From: Rhodococcoides fascians NBRC 12155 = LMG 3623
GTDB taxonomy: Bacteria > Actinomycetota > Actinomycetes > Mycobacteriales > Mycobacteriaceae
Direction: 5' to 3'
Assembly: GCF_001894785.1 (NCBI RefSeq)
Contig: NZ_BCWW01000018.1
Span: 1-64,000 of the forward strand
Length of the DNA: 64,000 bases
This document shows, in pieces, positions 26,889-35,753 of the stretch. How positions within the stretch are numbered: the stretch's first letter is position 1; each line of letters starts with the position of its first letter. Both the position numbers and the translations under genes were made by a program. The notes beneath the pieces are model-generated. The model made no database searches. It was not told the DNA's origin and worked only from the letters and a program-made list of their open reading frames with translations.

Positions 26889-28469
26889 CTATCTGCCCGC
26901 CAGATCGCTTTCGTCTCGCAACGCGGAAGTATTGCGATCGAGTGTCTTGCCCTCGAAGAATGCGGGATGGCGGAACCTCATGACGATCATCAGCACAGCG
27001 CCGAGGACGAGGATGCCGAAGCCGAGGAAGAACACGAGTCCGATGCCGCCGATCGAGGCTCCGCTGGCGTTGTCGGGATTCATGCTCTCGCCGAGTGATA
27101 TGACGAAAACGGCGAGCAGCATGAGGCCACCGAGAAGTGGAAACAGGAAGCGGAAGACGGTGTTACGGACACTGTCGAACAGCCTGCCGCGGAAATACCA
27201 GATGCAGGCAAAGGCCGTGATGCCGTAATACCAGCAGATCATGATGCCCAGGGCCGCGATGGTGTCGATCAGAGTGCGCTCGGACAGGAACGTGACCACT
27301 GTGTAGAACCCTGCGGTGATGGCCCCTGCGACGACGGTTGCGTAGGAAGGCACCAGGAAGCGAGGTGACACTTCGGCGAATTTCTTGGGGAAGGCACCGT
27401 AGGAACCCATCGCCAGCATCGTTCGCGCAGCCGGAAGGAACGTGGTCTGCAAGCTCGCCAGTGAGGACACCAGCACGGCCAGGAACAGCAGCAGCCCGCC
27501 CCATTTACCGAGCACCGGGTCGGCCAGAGAGCCGAAGACGTTCTCGGCGTTGTCCGGGTTACCCAGGCCCAGGCCGTCCTCGCCTACCCCTGCGTACATC
27601 ATGGCGGCCACCGCCACGAGTAGGTAGGTGAGCAGAATGGTTGCCACGCAGAGCAATCCGGCGCGGCCGGGCGTCGTCTTCGGGTTCTTCGATTCCTCGC
27701 CGAGCGTCAGGCACGTATCCCAACCCCAGAAAGCGAAGATGGATCCCGTGAGTCCGATGACGAACGCACCGACAGCCACGCCGGTGAACGGGTTGAACCA
27801 GTCCAAGTCGAAAGTGACCTCGCCCGGGGCGTCTCCTGCTCCGACATGAATCAGCGCAACGACGGCGAAGACGACGAGAAGCACCATCTGAAAGCCGACC
27901 GTGACGATCTGCAGCTTTTCGCTGGTGGTGATGCCTCTGCTGGCAATCCAGGTGGCCGCTGCGATGAACACCAGCGTCGTACCGACATTGACGAACTTGT
28001 TGCCCGGTAGATCGGCGATCGACGGTGTGTCGAACAACTTCGCTATGAACAGATAGAAGAACTGCACCGCGATGGCCGCAAGATTGGACAACACGATGAT
28101 CGTCGCAATCACCATGCCCCAACCGCACATCCATCCGACGTAGGGTCCGAATGCTTTGGTCGACCACGTGAACGACGCACCGCAATCGGGAGACTCGGAG
28201 TTCAGCTCGCGGTAGGCATATGCGGTGAGGAACATCGGAACGAAGCCCGCGATCAGGATTGCCGGCATCTTCAGACCTACGGCAGCGACGATCAGGCCGA
28301 TGCTTGCCGTCAGAGTGTAACCCGGTGCTACAGATGAGATTCCGAGTATCGCGCCAGAGAAGGTGCCGACTGTGCCTGTCGCCAGCCCCTTGGCGCTGAC
28401 TTCACCGGCAGTGGGCGAGGGCCCGCTTGCGTTCTTGCCCATATTCGAGCCTTCCGTCGACGGATTCAT
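26889..28469 (-). CDS. APC-family amino acid permease
   Basis: A 526-residue integral membrane protein with about 12 helices. The first helix carries the APC substrate-binding block (GAILGISSVAPGYTLTASIG), and the consensus region (PDCGASFTWSTKAFGPYVGWMCGW) follows the third. A charged tail (DRNTSALRDESDLAGR) ends it. The start at 28469 follows AGGAG and overlaps the stop of the universal stress gene (ATGA), so the two are co-translated. With glutamate dehydrogenase upstream on the same strand, an amino acid used as carbon or nitrogen source is a reasonable substrate; the exact one is unknown. Confidence 0.87.
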   Translation of the reverse strand: MNPSTEGSNMGKNASGPSPTAGEVSAKGLATGTVGTFSGAILGISSVAPGYTLTASIGLIVAAVGLKMPAILIAGFVPMFLTAYAYRELNSESPDCGASFTWSTKAFGPYVGWMCGWGMVIATIIVLSNLAAIAVQFFYLFIAKLFDTPSIADLPGNKFVNVGTTLVFIAAATWIASRGITTSEKLQIVTVGFQMVLLVVFAVVALIHVGAGDAPGEVTFDLDWFNPFTGVAVGAFVIGLTGSIFAFWGWDTCLTLGEESKNPKTTPGRAGLLCVATILLTYLLVAVAAMMYAGVGEDGLGLGNPDNAENVFGSLADPVLGKWGGLLLFLAVLVSSLASLQTTFLPAARTMLAMGSYGAFPKKFAEVSPRFLVPSYATVVAGAITAGFYTVVTFLSERTLIDTIAALGIMICWYYGITAFACIWYFRGRLFDSVRNTVFRFLFPLLGGLMLLAVFVISLGESMNPDNASGASIGGIGLVFFLGFGILVLGAVLMIVMRFRHPAFFEGKTLDRNTSALRDESDLAGR

Positions 28470-29350
28470 GATTCGAACTCCTGCTTGGGGACGACCACCA
28501 TGGGGACGGGCAGGACGCGAAGCATCTTCGCGGCCGTCGAACCGAGAAAGAGTCGGCGCGGTTGGGCAAGGCGGCTGGAGCCGACCATGACGAGGTCGCC
28601 GTCCTGCCAGTCGAGCGTCCGCACCGCAGACTCGACGGACGATCCGTCCGCGATGGTCACCGATATCGGAAAGTCGTCCGGCAACGTGGATTTCGCTTCG
28701 TCCACGAGGGCACGTGCGTGCGCGACGGCACGGTCACGCGCGCTGTCGTAGCTGTCCCGGGCATCGCGAAGATCGTTGCGGGGGTCGAGCGCAACCAGGG
28801 ACACGAGCCGGAGCGGAGTGTGCATTCTCTCGCAGGTCCGGACCGCCGTCCGCAGCAACACATCCGCTCCCGTCCTGGTCCCGAGTGCGCAGGTCACCTG
28901 ACGGATCTCCCGAGCAGACGAGTGCCGGGTGCCGCGCGGCGCGAGTGCAAGCGGCACGTGTGCCGAATGCAGCAGTTCGGTCGAGACCGAGCCGACGGAA
29001 TGCCGTCCGAGCAGGCCGTCTCCGGACGCACCCACGACGATGGCCGAGGCCCCCAGCCGAGCCACCTCGTCCAGCAGTCCCTGGGCGAACGAATCGTTGA
29101 AACTCGCGTGCACGGCGACCTCGATGTCGGACGGCACCAACGATTTCGCCTCGTCGAGTCAGCCTTGCGCTCGTGTGATCAGGACGTCCTCGTAACCGGT
29201 TTCGGCAGGGACTCTGGACGCAACGGTGCGGTCCGGCGGTAGAACCATGCAGATGTCGAGCTGAGCACCCAGGCTGCGGGCGAGCTGCACCCCGAGGGCA
29301 AGACCGTCCTTACCGCTGGGGGTGGCGAGATATCCGACGATCAAGCGCAT
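28466..29350 (-). pseudogene. Universal stress protein (two USP domains) with in-frame TGA
   Basis: One frame of 295 codons from ATG 29350 (AAGGAG upstream) to 28466 encodes a tandem-USP protein: domain 1 begins MRLIVGYLATPSGKDGLALG and its end shows the ATP-loop type GASGDGLLGRHSVGSV; domain 2 ends GSSRLAQPRRLFLGSTAAKML. TGA at 29159-29161 (codon 64) interrupts it just before LDEAKSLVPSDI. A single change from TGG would explain it, and Trp would fit the site. Translation could restart at GTG 29140, giving 224 residues without the first part of domain 1. The 3' end overlaps the permease start. Confidence 0.75.
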
Positions 29351-29400
29351 GGGGACGGCTCCTTCGTTTCGATCGAACAGGTAGAGGTAGTGCTGAAATG

Positions 29401-29524
29401 GTCACTCCGCAGGCTTCGCTCCTGCATGAAATAGTCACTCCGCAGGCTTCGCTCCTGCATGAAATAGTCACTCCGCAGGCTTCGCTCCTGCATGAAATAG
29501 TCACTCCGCAGGCTTCGCTCCTGC
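29401..29524. repeat. Tandem array of a 33-bp hairpin unit, four copies
   Basis: Units start at 29401, 29434, 29467 and 29500; the last is cut after 25 bp. Each contains GCAGG-CTTCGCT-CCTGC, a 5-bp hairpin, followed by a spacer with ATGAAATA. The copies are identical, which points to recent expansion. The array lies in the 177-bp gap between glutamate dehydrogenase and the stress/permease genes, ending 4 nt from the dehydrogenase stop side. Confidence 0.95.
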
Positions 29525-29527
29525 GAA

Positions 29528-32500
29528 TCATCGGCACCGAGACAGGGCAAGCGACAGCTCTGCGCTCACCACGCACACTTGCGAATTGCTCAGCCCTTCC
29601 ACGCTGTGGAGTTCACCGACCATCTGGGCCAATCGTTCGACGGAATTGGTGTGCACAGACTGCCACGCTGCAACGGCGTCGGTAGCAGATTCGGTGTGTA
29701 CCGCCTCGGACAGGACCTGTTCGGTCATGTTGTGCCAGTGCTCACGAATCGCATCGACCAGAATCGCGCTTGCCATGGCGTCCCAGTAGTCGGCTCCACC
29801 GGAGGCGACAGAGGAGCGTTCCACCAACCGGTCGAGACCCACGACGCGGCCGAATTCGAGATACGTCTGCGCCACGTGCGTTATCGGTCGGGCAAGCGAC
29901 CGGGCCGTCGTCTCCAATGCGAATGCCTCGGAGAGGATTCGAAGTGTGTTCTGATCGACGACGAGATCGCCGGTCAACTCCGGCAACGATTCTCGGAGTT
30001 CACGTACCGGCCGCGTTAGGCGTTCGATCGTCTCCAGAGGCGTCGAATGTTCGTCGCGGTTCCGCAACAACCACGACGTGGTCCGCTCGATCAGATCCTG
30101 AACACCGAACTGCAAAACCAGCCTGGTGCTCTGCGGGATTCCAGGTAGATCGGCAACGACGTCCCACAGGTGGTCGATGTCGAAAACCTGGCGCACGACG
30201 GCATACGCGACCGCGATATCGGCAGTGCTCACGCCCAGCCTCTCCTCCAGCCGGTGAATCATGCCGGGCCCGACGCGGTCGATCATGTGTCCGGTCACGA
30301 CGACCGCCACGATCTCCCGCGCCAGTGGATGCCTGCGAATGTGGTGAGGAACCAGGACACGGATCGATTCTGGAAAATAGCCGGCGAGTACCCCGTCGAA
30401 CACCGGGTCGTCCAATAGGGGAGAGGCGAGCAATTCGGTGGCCACCAGGTTCTTCGACTGCGCCAACAGCACCGCGATCTCGGGCCGAACCAGTCCCTGC
30501 CCCAAGCGATGTCGAGCCCGCAACTCGGCAGGCGAGGGAAGAACCGCAGCGACTCGACTGATTCCCGCGTCGCGTTCGAGGTTGTCGATCAACCGTTCGT
30601 GCCGGCCCAGCAGGAACGGCGCGTGGGCCTCGGCGAGGCTGATCGCCAGGGTCTGCGATGCAGCCTCTGCAAGCACCGACTCGGCAACCTCGTCCTGAAC
30701 CTGGGACAGCGCTCTGTTGCGCTCGGTGACGGACAGCTCGCCGTCCGCGACGGCCGCATCCACCGCGATTTTCAGATTCACCTCTCGATCGGAGGTTGCG
30801 ACGCCCGTGGCGTTGTCGATGAAGTCGGCGTTGACGCAACCCCCGGCAAGGGCGAATTCGATTCGAGCACGCTGCGTGAGGCCGAGATTGCCACCCTCGC
30901 CCACCACCCGGGCCTGCAGTTCGGACGCGTCGACGCGAACGGAATCGTTGGCCGGATCGGCGGAGTCGGAGTGCCCCTCGGTCGAGGCCTTGACGTAGGT
31001 GCCGATCCCTCCGTTCCACAGTAGATCCACCGGGGCAGTGAGCAGCGCCTCGACGAGTGCGTTGGGGGAGAGGGAGCCGACATCGATTCCGAGTCGTGCC
31101 TGCATCTGCGGTGACAGTTCGATGGACTTGACCGAACGGGGCCACACCGCACCGCCCGGCGACAGTGCCCTGGTGTCGTAATCTGCCCAGCTGCTTCCAG
31201 CGATCGCTGCCAGCCGTTCCCGTTCGCGGTACGAGACCTCGGGGTCCGGGTTCGGATCGAGCAAGATGTGCCGGTGATCGAACGCGCCGACGAGTCGGAT
31301 GGCGTGGCTCAGGAGCATGCCATTGCCGAACACATCACCCGACATGTCTCCGATACCGACCACCGTGAACGCATCGGTATCGACGTCGATACCCTTCTCG
31401 GCGAAGTGGCGTCGTACCGACAGCCACCCGCCGCGTGCGGTGATTCCCATGGTCTTGTGGTCGTAGCCCGCCGAGCCTCCCGAGGCGAACGCATCCCCGA
31501 GCCAGAAGCCTCGGCGGACTGCAATGCTGTTGGCGAGATCGGAGAATCGCGCAGTCCCCTTGTCGGCGGCGACGACGAGATACGGGTCGTCGCCGTCGCG
31601 GATCACCGTGCGCGTCGGATGCACCACCACCCCGCCGTCGACGACGTTGTCGGTGACATCGAGCAGTGCCTCGATGAAATCGGTGTAGGCGTTGCGGACA
31701 CCTTCGGGAGTCGTCTCCGTTCGAACCACGAAAGCGCCCTTGCCACCCATCGGCACGATCGGTGAATTCTTGACGTGTTGCGTCTTCATCAGATCGAGTA
31801 CTTCGGTGCGGAAATCGTCGTGCCGGTCCGAATGACGCAGGCCCCCGCGAGATATCGCACCGCTCCGAACGTGACTCCCCTCGACGATCGGCGAGTGCAC
31901 GAAGATTTCGCGGTACGGGGTTACGGCCGCAGAGAGGGACAATCGTGCCGGGTCGATCTTGAACGCTGCGGGTGGGACGCCTACCGTGCGGTCGTGCTGA
32001 AACCAATTGGTGCGCAACACTGCCGAGAGGAAAGAACGCAGTCCTCGTAACAAGCGATCCTCGTCGAGTGCCGAGGTGCGCTCGACAGCGGTGTCGAGAA
32101 TGTCCTCGGCGGCAGCCGTCAGCCTGTCGCGGTCGGTCACGTCGGGATCGAATCGTGCATGGAAGAGTGCGCAGAATCCTCGGACGAAGTCGCTGTGCCG
32201 CAGCAGTATCGAGACCACACTGGGTTCGGACAGCTCCAGCCCCACCTGGCCGAGATAGCGGGCTGCGGCGCGAACGAGAACGGCGTCGGTGAACGGGATG
32301 GACGCCGATGCGATGAGGCGAGTGAAGCCATCGACCTCGAGATCGCCCGATGCAGCGGCCTCGAATGCAGCCCGCAGCAGGTTCGGAGTTGCTGCGGACC
32401 AATCGATTTCATCGGTACTGAAACCGAATCTGTGAACGAGGGCGTCGCTGTCGTCGCCCGAGGGCAACAACTCGTGGTTCGCCACACGCAGCCCGAGATC

Positions 32501-32641
32501 GGCGAACAATGCGACCAGATCGGCGAGAAGTGGAGCGCGACGCTGCCACTCCAGGATGGCAACGGGCATCTGTTGGTCCGCAGTGTCGATGAACCGCAGC
32601 CGCACACCGCTGTCCTCCCGGACTGCACCGGCACCGCTCAT
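29528..32641 (-). CDS. NAD-specific glutamate dehydrogenase, short form
   Basis: Oxidatively deaminates glutamate to 2-oxoglutarate with NAD. The 1037-residue product matches the catalytic and C-terminal parts of the large NAD-GDH family: a glutamate-binding region with SRGGLRHSDRHDDFRTEVL, the catalytic lysine in PMGGKGAF (about 297-304) and the dinucleotide-binding GIGDMSGDVFGNGM. The 180-kDa class has about 1600 residues, so some 500 N-terminal residues (the ACT-like regulatory region) are absent; relatives about 1040-1070 long occur in rhodococci. The ATG at 32641 follows AGGAGA. The stress protein and permease lie downstream on the same strand, suggesting amino acid catabolism. Confidence 0.88.
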   Translation of the reverse strand: MSGAGAVREDSGVRLRFIDTADQQMPVAILEWQRRAPLLADLVALFADLGLRVANHELLPSGDDSDALVHRFGFSTDEIDWSAATPNLLRAAFEAAASGDLEVDGFTRLIASASIPFTDAVLVRAAARYLGQVGLELSEPSVVSILLRHSDFVRGFCALFHARFDPDVTDRDRLTAAAEDILDTAVERTSALDEDRLLRGLRSFLSAVLRTNWFQHDRTVGVPPAAFKIDPARLSLSAAVTPYREIFVHSPIVEGSHVRSGAISRGGLRHSDRHDDFRTEVLDLMKTQHVKNSPIVPMGGKGAFVVRTETTPEGVRNAYTDFIEALLDVTDNVVDGGVVVHPTRTVIRDGDDPYLVVAADKGTARFSDLANSIAVRRGFWLGDAFASGGSAGYDHKTMGITARGGWLSVRRHFAEKGIDVDTDAFTVVGIGDMSGDVFGNGMLLSHAIRLVGAFDHRHILLDPNPDPEVSYRERERLAAIAGSSWADYDTRALSPGGAVWPRSVKSIELSPQMQARLGIDVGSLSPNALVEALLTAPVDLLWNGGIGTYVKASTEGHSDSADPANDSVRVDASELQARVVGEGGNLGLTQRARIEFALAGGCVNADFIDNATGVATSDREVNLKIAVDAAVADGELSVTERNRALSQVQDEVAESVLAEAASQTLAISLAEAHAPFLLGRHERLIDNLERDAGISRVAAVLPSPAELRARHRLGQGLVRPEIAVLLAQSKNLVATELLASPLLDDPVFDGVLAGYFPESIRVLVPHHIRRHPLAREIVAVVVTGHMIDRVGPGMIHRLEERLGVSTADIAVAYAVVRQVFDIDHLWDVVADLPGIPQSTRLVLQFGVQDLIERTTSWLLRNRDEHSTPLETIERLTRPVRELRESLPELTGDLVVDQNTLRILSEAFALETTARSLARPITHVAQTYLEFGRVVGLDRLVERSSVASGGADYWDAMASAILVDAIREHWHNMTEQVLSEAVHTESATDAVAAWQSVHTNSVERLAQMVGELHSVEGLSNSQVCVVSAELSLALSRCR

Positions 32642-32783
32642 TTGTTTCTCCTGACCATGCTCGACGAGGGTGAGGCGACGCTCACTGTCGGCTAAGTCTG
32701 GCTGAACGAGACGCACGACACAGCTGACGAAATGGACAGCCGACGTCCTCGGACCGCTCCATTCCGGTCCTTGTGCTGCTTCA

Positions 32784-33620
32784 TCACCCGTTCCGCAGCG
32801 CCTCGTCGATTCGTGCTCCCACGGCGGCGGCACCGGCCGAGGTCATGATCGTGCCGGCATGGTCGAGTTCCATCATCGGGGTGATCGAGGTCAGGTCGAG
32901 CGCATCGATGTCTTCGGGCGAGTACATCGGAGCCGATTTCTTACCAATGCTCCACTGCGCGTGCAGGAATCGAATCGGCATCGTCAGTTCTCGGAACCGT
33001 GACTCGCCGAAGAACACACCCTCGGCGTCGGAGACGACTGCATCGGTCGACAGCCGCACCGACCCCTCTGCCAGATCGTGTTCGGCGTACGTCCGCAGGA
33101 GTGGATCCGCCGGGTCGAGAAGCGGCAGCGACGTCGAGACCAAGAAGTCGACGTATTCGTCGACGGTACCGAAATGCTTCTGAGTTCGAGCAATTCTGTC
33201 CGCGAACACAGCTCCTACGGTCTCGCGGGTGAGACCGGCGGGCGGTGCCACCGGAACGCCTCCGTCGACGAGAACGAGACTCTTCACTCGAGATGGATAC
33301 CGAGCCGCGAACTCGACTGCCACGAATCCACCCATGGACATTCCGCACACGTGCGCGGCGTCGAGTCCGAGGGCATCCATGACGGCGTCCAGGTCGTCTG
33401 CGTGCCGAGCGAGCGACGACGGCCCCGTGACCTCGACGCTGTCGCCCCTGCCGCGCAGATCCGGTGCGACCAGTGTCAGGTGTGGCGATTCCGCCCGCAG
33501 CCAGCCCCACAGCATGCGCTGGCTGGACACGCCGTGCACCACGAGGACGGTCTCGCTGGTGCCGGTGTGTGTTTCGACGACGATGTCTCCGCCGGGTACA
33601 GGTACTCGATCGATGGTCAT
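32784..33620 (-). CDS. Alpha/beta hydrolase
   Basis: A 278-residue soluble hydrolase with the core fold: strand and oxyanion region VLVVHGVSSQRMLWG, nucleophile elbow GMSMGG with Ser95, and a C-terminal His in MELDHAGTIM. Asp in VAPDLRGRGDS marks the early loop. The sequence is in the broad group of C-C hydrolases and esterases; no substrate can be inferred. It lies 142 bp upstream of the glutamate dehydrogenase on the same strand and may be a separate unit. Confidence 0.82.
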   Translation of the reverse strand: MTIDRVPVPGGDIVVETHTGTSETVLVVHGVSSQRMLWGWLRAESPHLTLVAPDLRGRGDSVEVTGPSSLARHADDLDAVMDALGLDAAHVCGMSMGGFVAVEFAARYPSRVKSLVLVDGGVPVAPPAGLTRETVGAVFADRIARTQKHFGTVDEYVDFLVSTSLPLLDPADPLLRTYAEHDLAEGSVRLSTDAVVSDAEGVFFGESRFRELTMPIRFLHAQWSIGKKSAPMYSPEDIDALDLTSITPMMELDHAGTIMTSAGAAAVGARIDEALRNG

Positions 33621-33737
33621 GGTGCCGACAGTAGGGGAAGCAGACTCCAGTGGGGATGGATAAGAACCCCATTGAGAACGGCGAGATGTGGATGGTTCAT
33701 CTCTACCGCGTGAGCGGCGCTGAGTCGAGGGCCGATC

Positions 33738-34490
33738 TCAGCTCGGTCCGAAACGCTCCGTACGAATGTTCCCAGCTGAGTGGCCGCGCGCTACCAGCAT
33801 GTCCGCGACCGTGTCGACGAAACTCGTGGGCCCGCAGATGTAACATCTCGGCTCGAACTCCGCCGGCCACCCGTGAGCGTCGATGTCTTCCAACGTGATT
33901 CGACCGAGTGGCCGTGTGCTACCGGCAGGAGCACGCCGCGTGTGGATCATCGTGACGTCCACTCCCGCCGGAGGGTGAGCCCACTCGTCCGCGAAATAGA
34001 CCTCCGCGGGTTCGCGCACCGAGTACAACACTCGGAAGGGTGCCCGTCCGCCCGTCGCGGACGCCTGTGCGCGAACCATGGCGCGGAGCGGGACGATGCC
34101 GGAACCGCCACCCACCAACAGAACCGGGGGAGACGGGGTCTCCGACGGTTGGGACGGCCGCCAGACGAACCATCGGCCCACCGGCCCTCGAATCTCGATG
34201 CGATCGCCGACCTCGACCGACTCGACCAAGTAGGGCGACACCTCGCCGTCCGCGACGTTCTGCACGGCGATCTCGATACGCGACGTGCCGTCGGGTGCCG
34301 AGGCCAAGGAGTAGCTGCGCTGTGCGCTGTAGCCGTCCTCGGCGGTGAGCTTGACGTCCACGTGCTGCCCGGCGAGATGGCCGGGCCAACCGTCGACGTC
34401 GAGAACAAGGGTGGACGCGGTGGGTGTCTCACGCCGCACGGCCGCAGCCGTGGCAACGAGCCAGGGTTTTGCTCCAGCCGTCACGGCCAC
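33738..34490 (-). CDS. FAD/NAD(P)-binding reductase partner of the molybdopterin oxidoreductase
   Basis: A 250-residue ferredoxin-reductase-type protein with the FAD motif (RSYSLAS), the NAD pyrophosphate loop (LLVGGGSGIVPLRAM) and the C-terminal CYICGPTSFVD. There is no 2Fe-2S domain. The GTG at 34490 sits one base after the stop of the upstream gene; GTG 34484 is an alternative. The preceding gene encodes a YedY-like molybdopterin oxidoreductase, and such pairs occur together in actinobacteria, so this protein probably passes electrons between NAD(P)H and the molybdenum enzyme. Confidence 0.85.
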   Translation of the reverse strand: MAVTAGAKPWLVATAAAVRRETPTASTLVLDVDGWPGHLAGQHVDVKLTAEDGYSAQRSYSLASAPDGTSRIEIAVQNVADGEVSPYLVESVEVGDRIEIRGPVGRWFVWRPSQPSETPSPPVLLVGGGSGIVPLRAMVRAQASATGGRAPFRVLYSVREPAEVYFADEWAHPPAGVDVTMIHTRRAPAGSTRPLGRITLEDIDAHGWPAEFEPRCYICGPTSFVDTVADMLVARGHSAGNIRTERFGPS

Positions 34491-34491
34491 G

Positions 34492-35091
34492 TCAGTCGCC
34501 CTGGTAGCGCTGCTCGCGCCACGGGTCTCCGTAGTCGTGGTACCCACCGCGCTCCCAGAAACCTTGTTCGTTCTCCAGGGTGAGCTCGATGCGTGAGATC
34601 CACTTCGCCGATTTCCAGAAGTACAGATGAGGAACGAGAAGCCGTGCCGGACCACCGTGTTCGCGAGCCAAGGGAGCGCCGTCGAATTCGGTAACCAGCC
34701 AGGCCTTCCCGTCCCTGAGATCCTCGAGGGGGAGATTGGTGGTGTAACCGTCGAAGCCGTGCACCACGACGTACCTGGCATCGGTGTCGAGACCGTCCAG
34801 CAGAACGTCCAGACTCACGCCCTTCCACGTGGTGTCGAGCTTCGACCACTTGGTGACGCAGTGGATGTCGACGGTCGGAGTCTCGTGTGGAAGTGCCGCG
34901 AATTCGTCCCAGGTCCAACTGCGGGTGTCGCCGCGTTCGGTGGTGACCGAGAACGACCACGTGTCGGTCGCGACCACGGGCGCAGGCCCGATCGCGAGGA
35001 CGGGAAAATCCTTGGTCAGATACTGACCGGGGGGAGTGCGCCCGTCGTCGCCGCGTCGTCGACCCACGAAGCCCTTCGAGATCAGTGCCAT
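34492..35091 (-). CDS. Molybdopterin-dependent oxidoreductase (sulfite oxidase-like)
   Basis: A 199-residue soluble protein of the sulfite oxidase/YedY molybdopterin-binding fold. The Mo-coordinating Cys78 lies in VDIHCVTKWSKLD, and the substrate-pocket region GFDGYTTNLPLEDL follows. There is no Tat signal peptide, so it acts in the cytoplasm, unlike YedY. The start MALISKGFVGRRRG agrees with the usual N-terminus of the family. It is paired with the reductase downstream (1-bp gap) and divergent from a deaminase gene. The substrate is unknown. Confidence 0.87.
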   Translation of the reverse strand: MALISKGFVGRRRGDDGRTPPGQYLTKDFPVLAIGPAPVVATDTWSFSVTTERGDTRSWTWDEFAALPHETPTVDIHCVTKWSKLDTTWKGVSLDVLLDGLDTDARYVVVHGFDGYTTNLPLEDLRDGKAWLVTEFDGAPLAREHGGPARLLVPHLYFWKSAKWISRIELTLENEQGFWERGGYHDYGDPWREQRYQGD

Positions 35092-35258
35092 GGTGAAGAA
35101 TTGTGCGCTCGTTGTCGGGAGTCTGACAAGTCGGGTGACGGTGTCGGCTACCTGCGTTTCGGCGGGAGCGCGTGGGATCGATGCGGAGTTCGCTGTGCTT
35201 CGTACCGGTACGGTCGAGGTGTGGACACTACTATCGTCGACGCACCATGTGGTGCGGC

Positions 35259-35747
35259 ATGAGTATTTCCGCCGACGACCGTGCATTTCTGGCGCGTGCT
35301 GTGGATCTGGCGGCGGCCGCAGTGAGTACGGGCAACGATCCGTTCGGTTCGGTGCTGGTGTCGGGCAGCGGTGAAGTGCTTGCGGAGGACCGCAATCGCG
35401 TCGGCGATCGACACGATCCCACCCAGCACCCCGAGATCGCTCTGTCACGGTGGGCTGCGACCAATCTGAACCCCAGTGAGCGACGATCGTCGACGGTATA
35501 CACCTCCGGTGAGCACTGTGCGATGTGCGCGGCGAGCCACGGAATTGTCGGGCTCGGACGTATCGTCTACGCCACCTCGACAGCCCAATTGCTTACGTGG
35601 CTGGAAGAATTCGGTGCTGCGCCGCTCGCGATCACGCCGCTCACCATCACACAGGTCGTGCCGGGAGCAGTGGTCGACGGGCCGGTCGCCGAGTTCAGCG
35701 ACGCTGTCCGTGACCTGCACAGGCAACGTCACACGTCCACGGCGTAG
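35259..35747 (+). CDS. Nucleoside/guanine deaminase-like protein
   Basis: A 162-residue cytidine-deaminase-fold protein of the TadA/guanine deaminase group. The zinc site has QHPEIALSRWA (HPE in place of the common HAE) and GEHCAMCAAS (HCxxC in place of PCxxC), so the His, Glu and two Cys needed for zinc and catalysis are present but the flanking residues differ. An ATG at 35247 is also possible; neither start has a clear ribosome-binding site. The next gene follows after 6 bp. Substrate uncertain: guanine, adenine in tRNA, or another aminated base. Confidence 0.78.
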   Translation: MSISADDRAFLARAVDLAAAAVSTGNDPFGSVLVSGSGEVLAEDRNRVGDRHDPTQHPEIALSRWAATNLNPSERRSSTVYTSGEHCAMCAASHGIVGLGRIVYATSTAQLLTWLEEFGAAPLAITPLTITQVVPGAVVDGPVAEFSDAVRDLHRQRHTSTA

Positions 35748-35753
35748 CTAAGG

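Noticed and set aside
29159-29161. Selenocysteine codon in the universal stress gene
   Set aside because: No stem-loop of the bacterial SECIS type was apparent after the TGA, USP proteins have no selenocysteine at this position, and Trp fits the site.
29401-29524. CRISPR array
   Set aside because: The 33-bp units are head to tail with no unique spacers between them, and no cas genes were seen.
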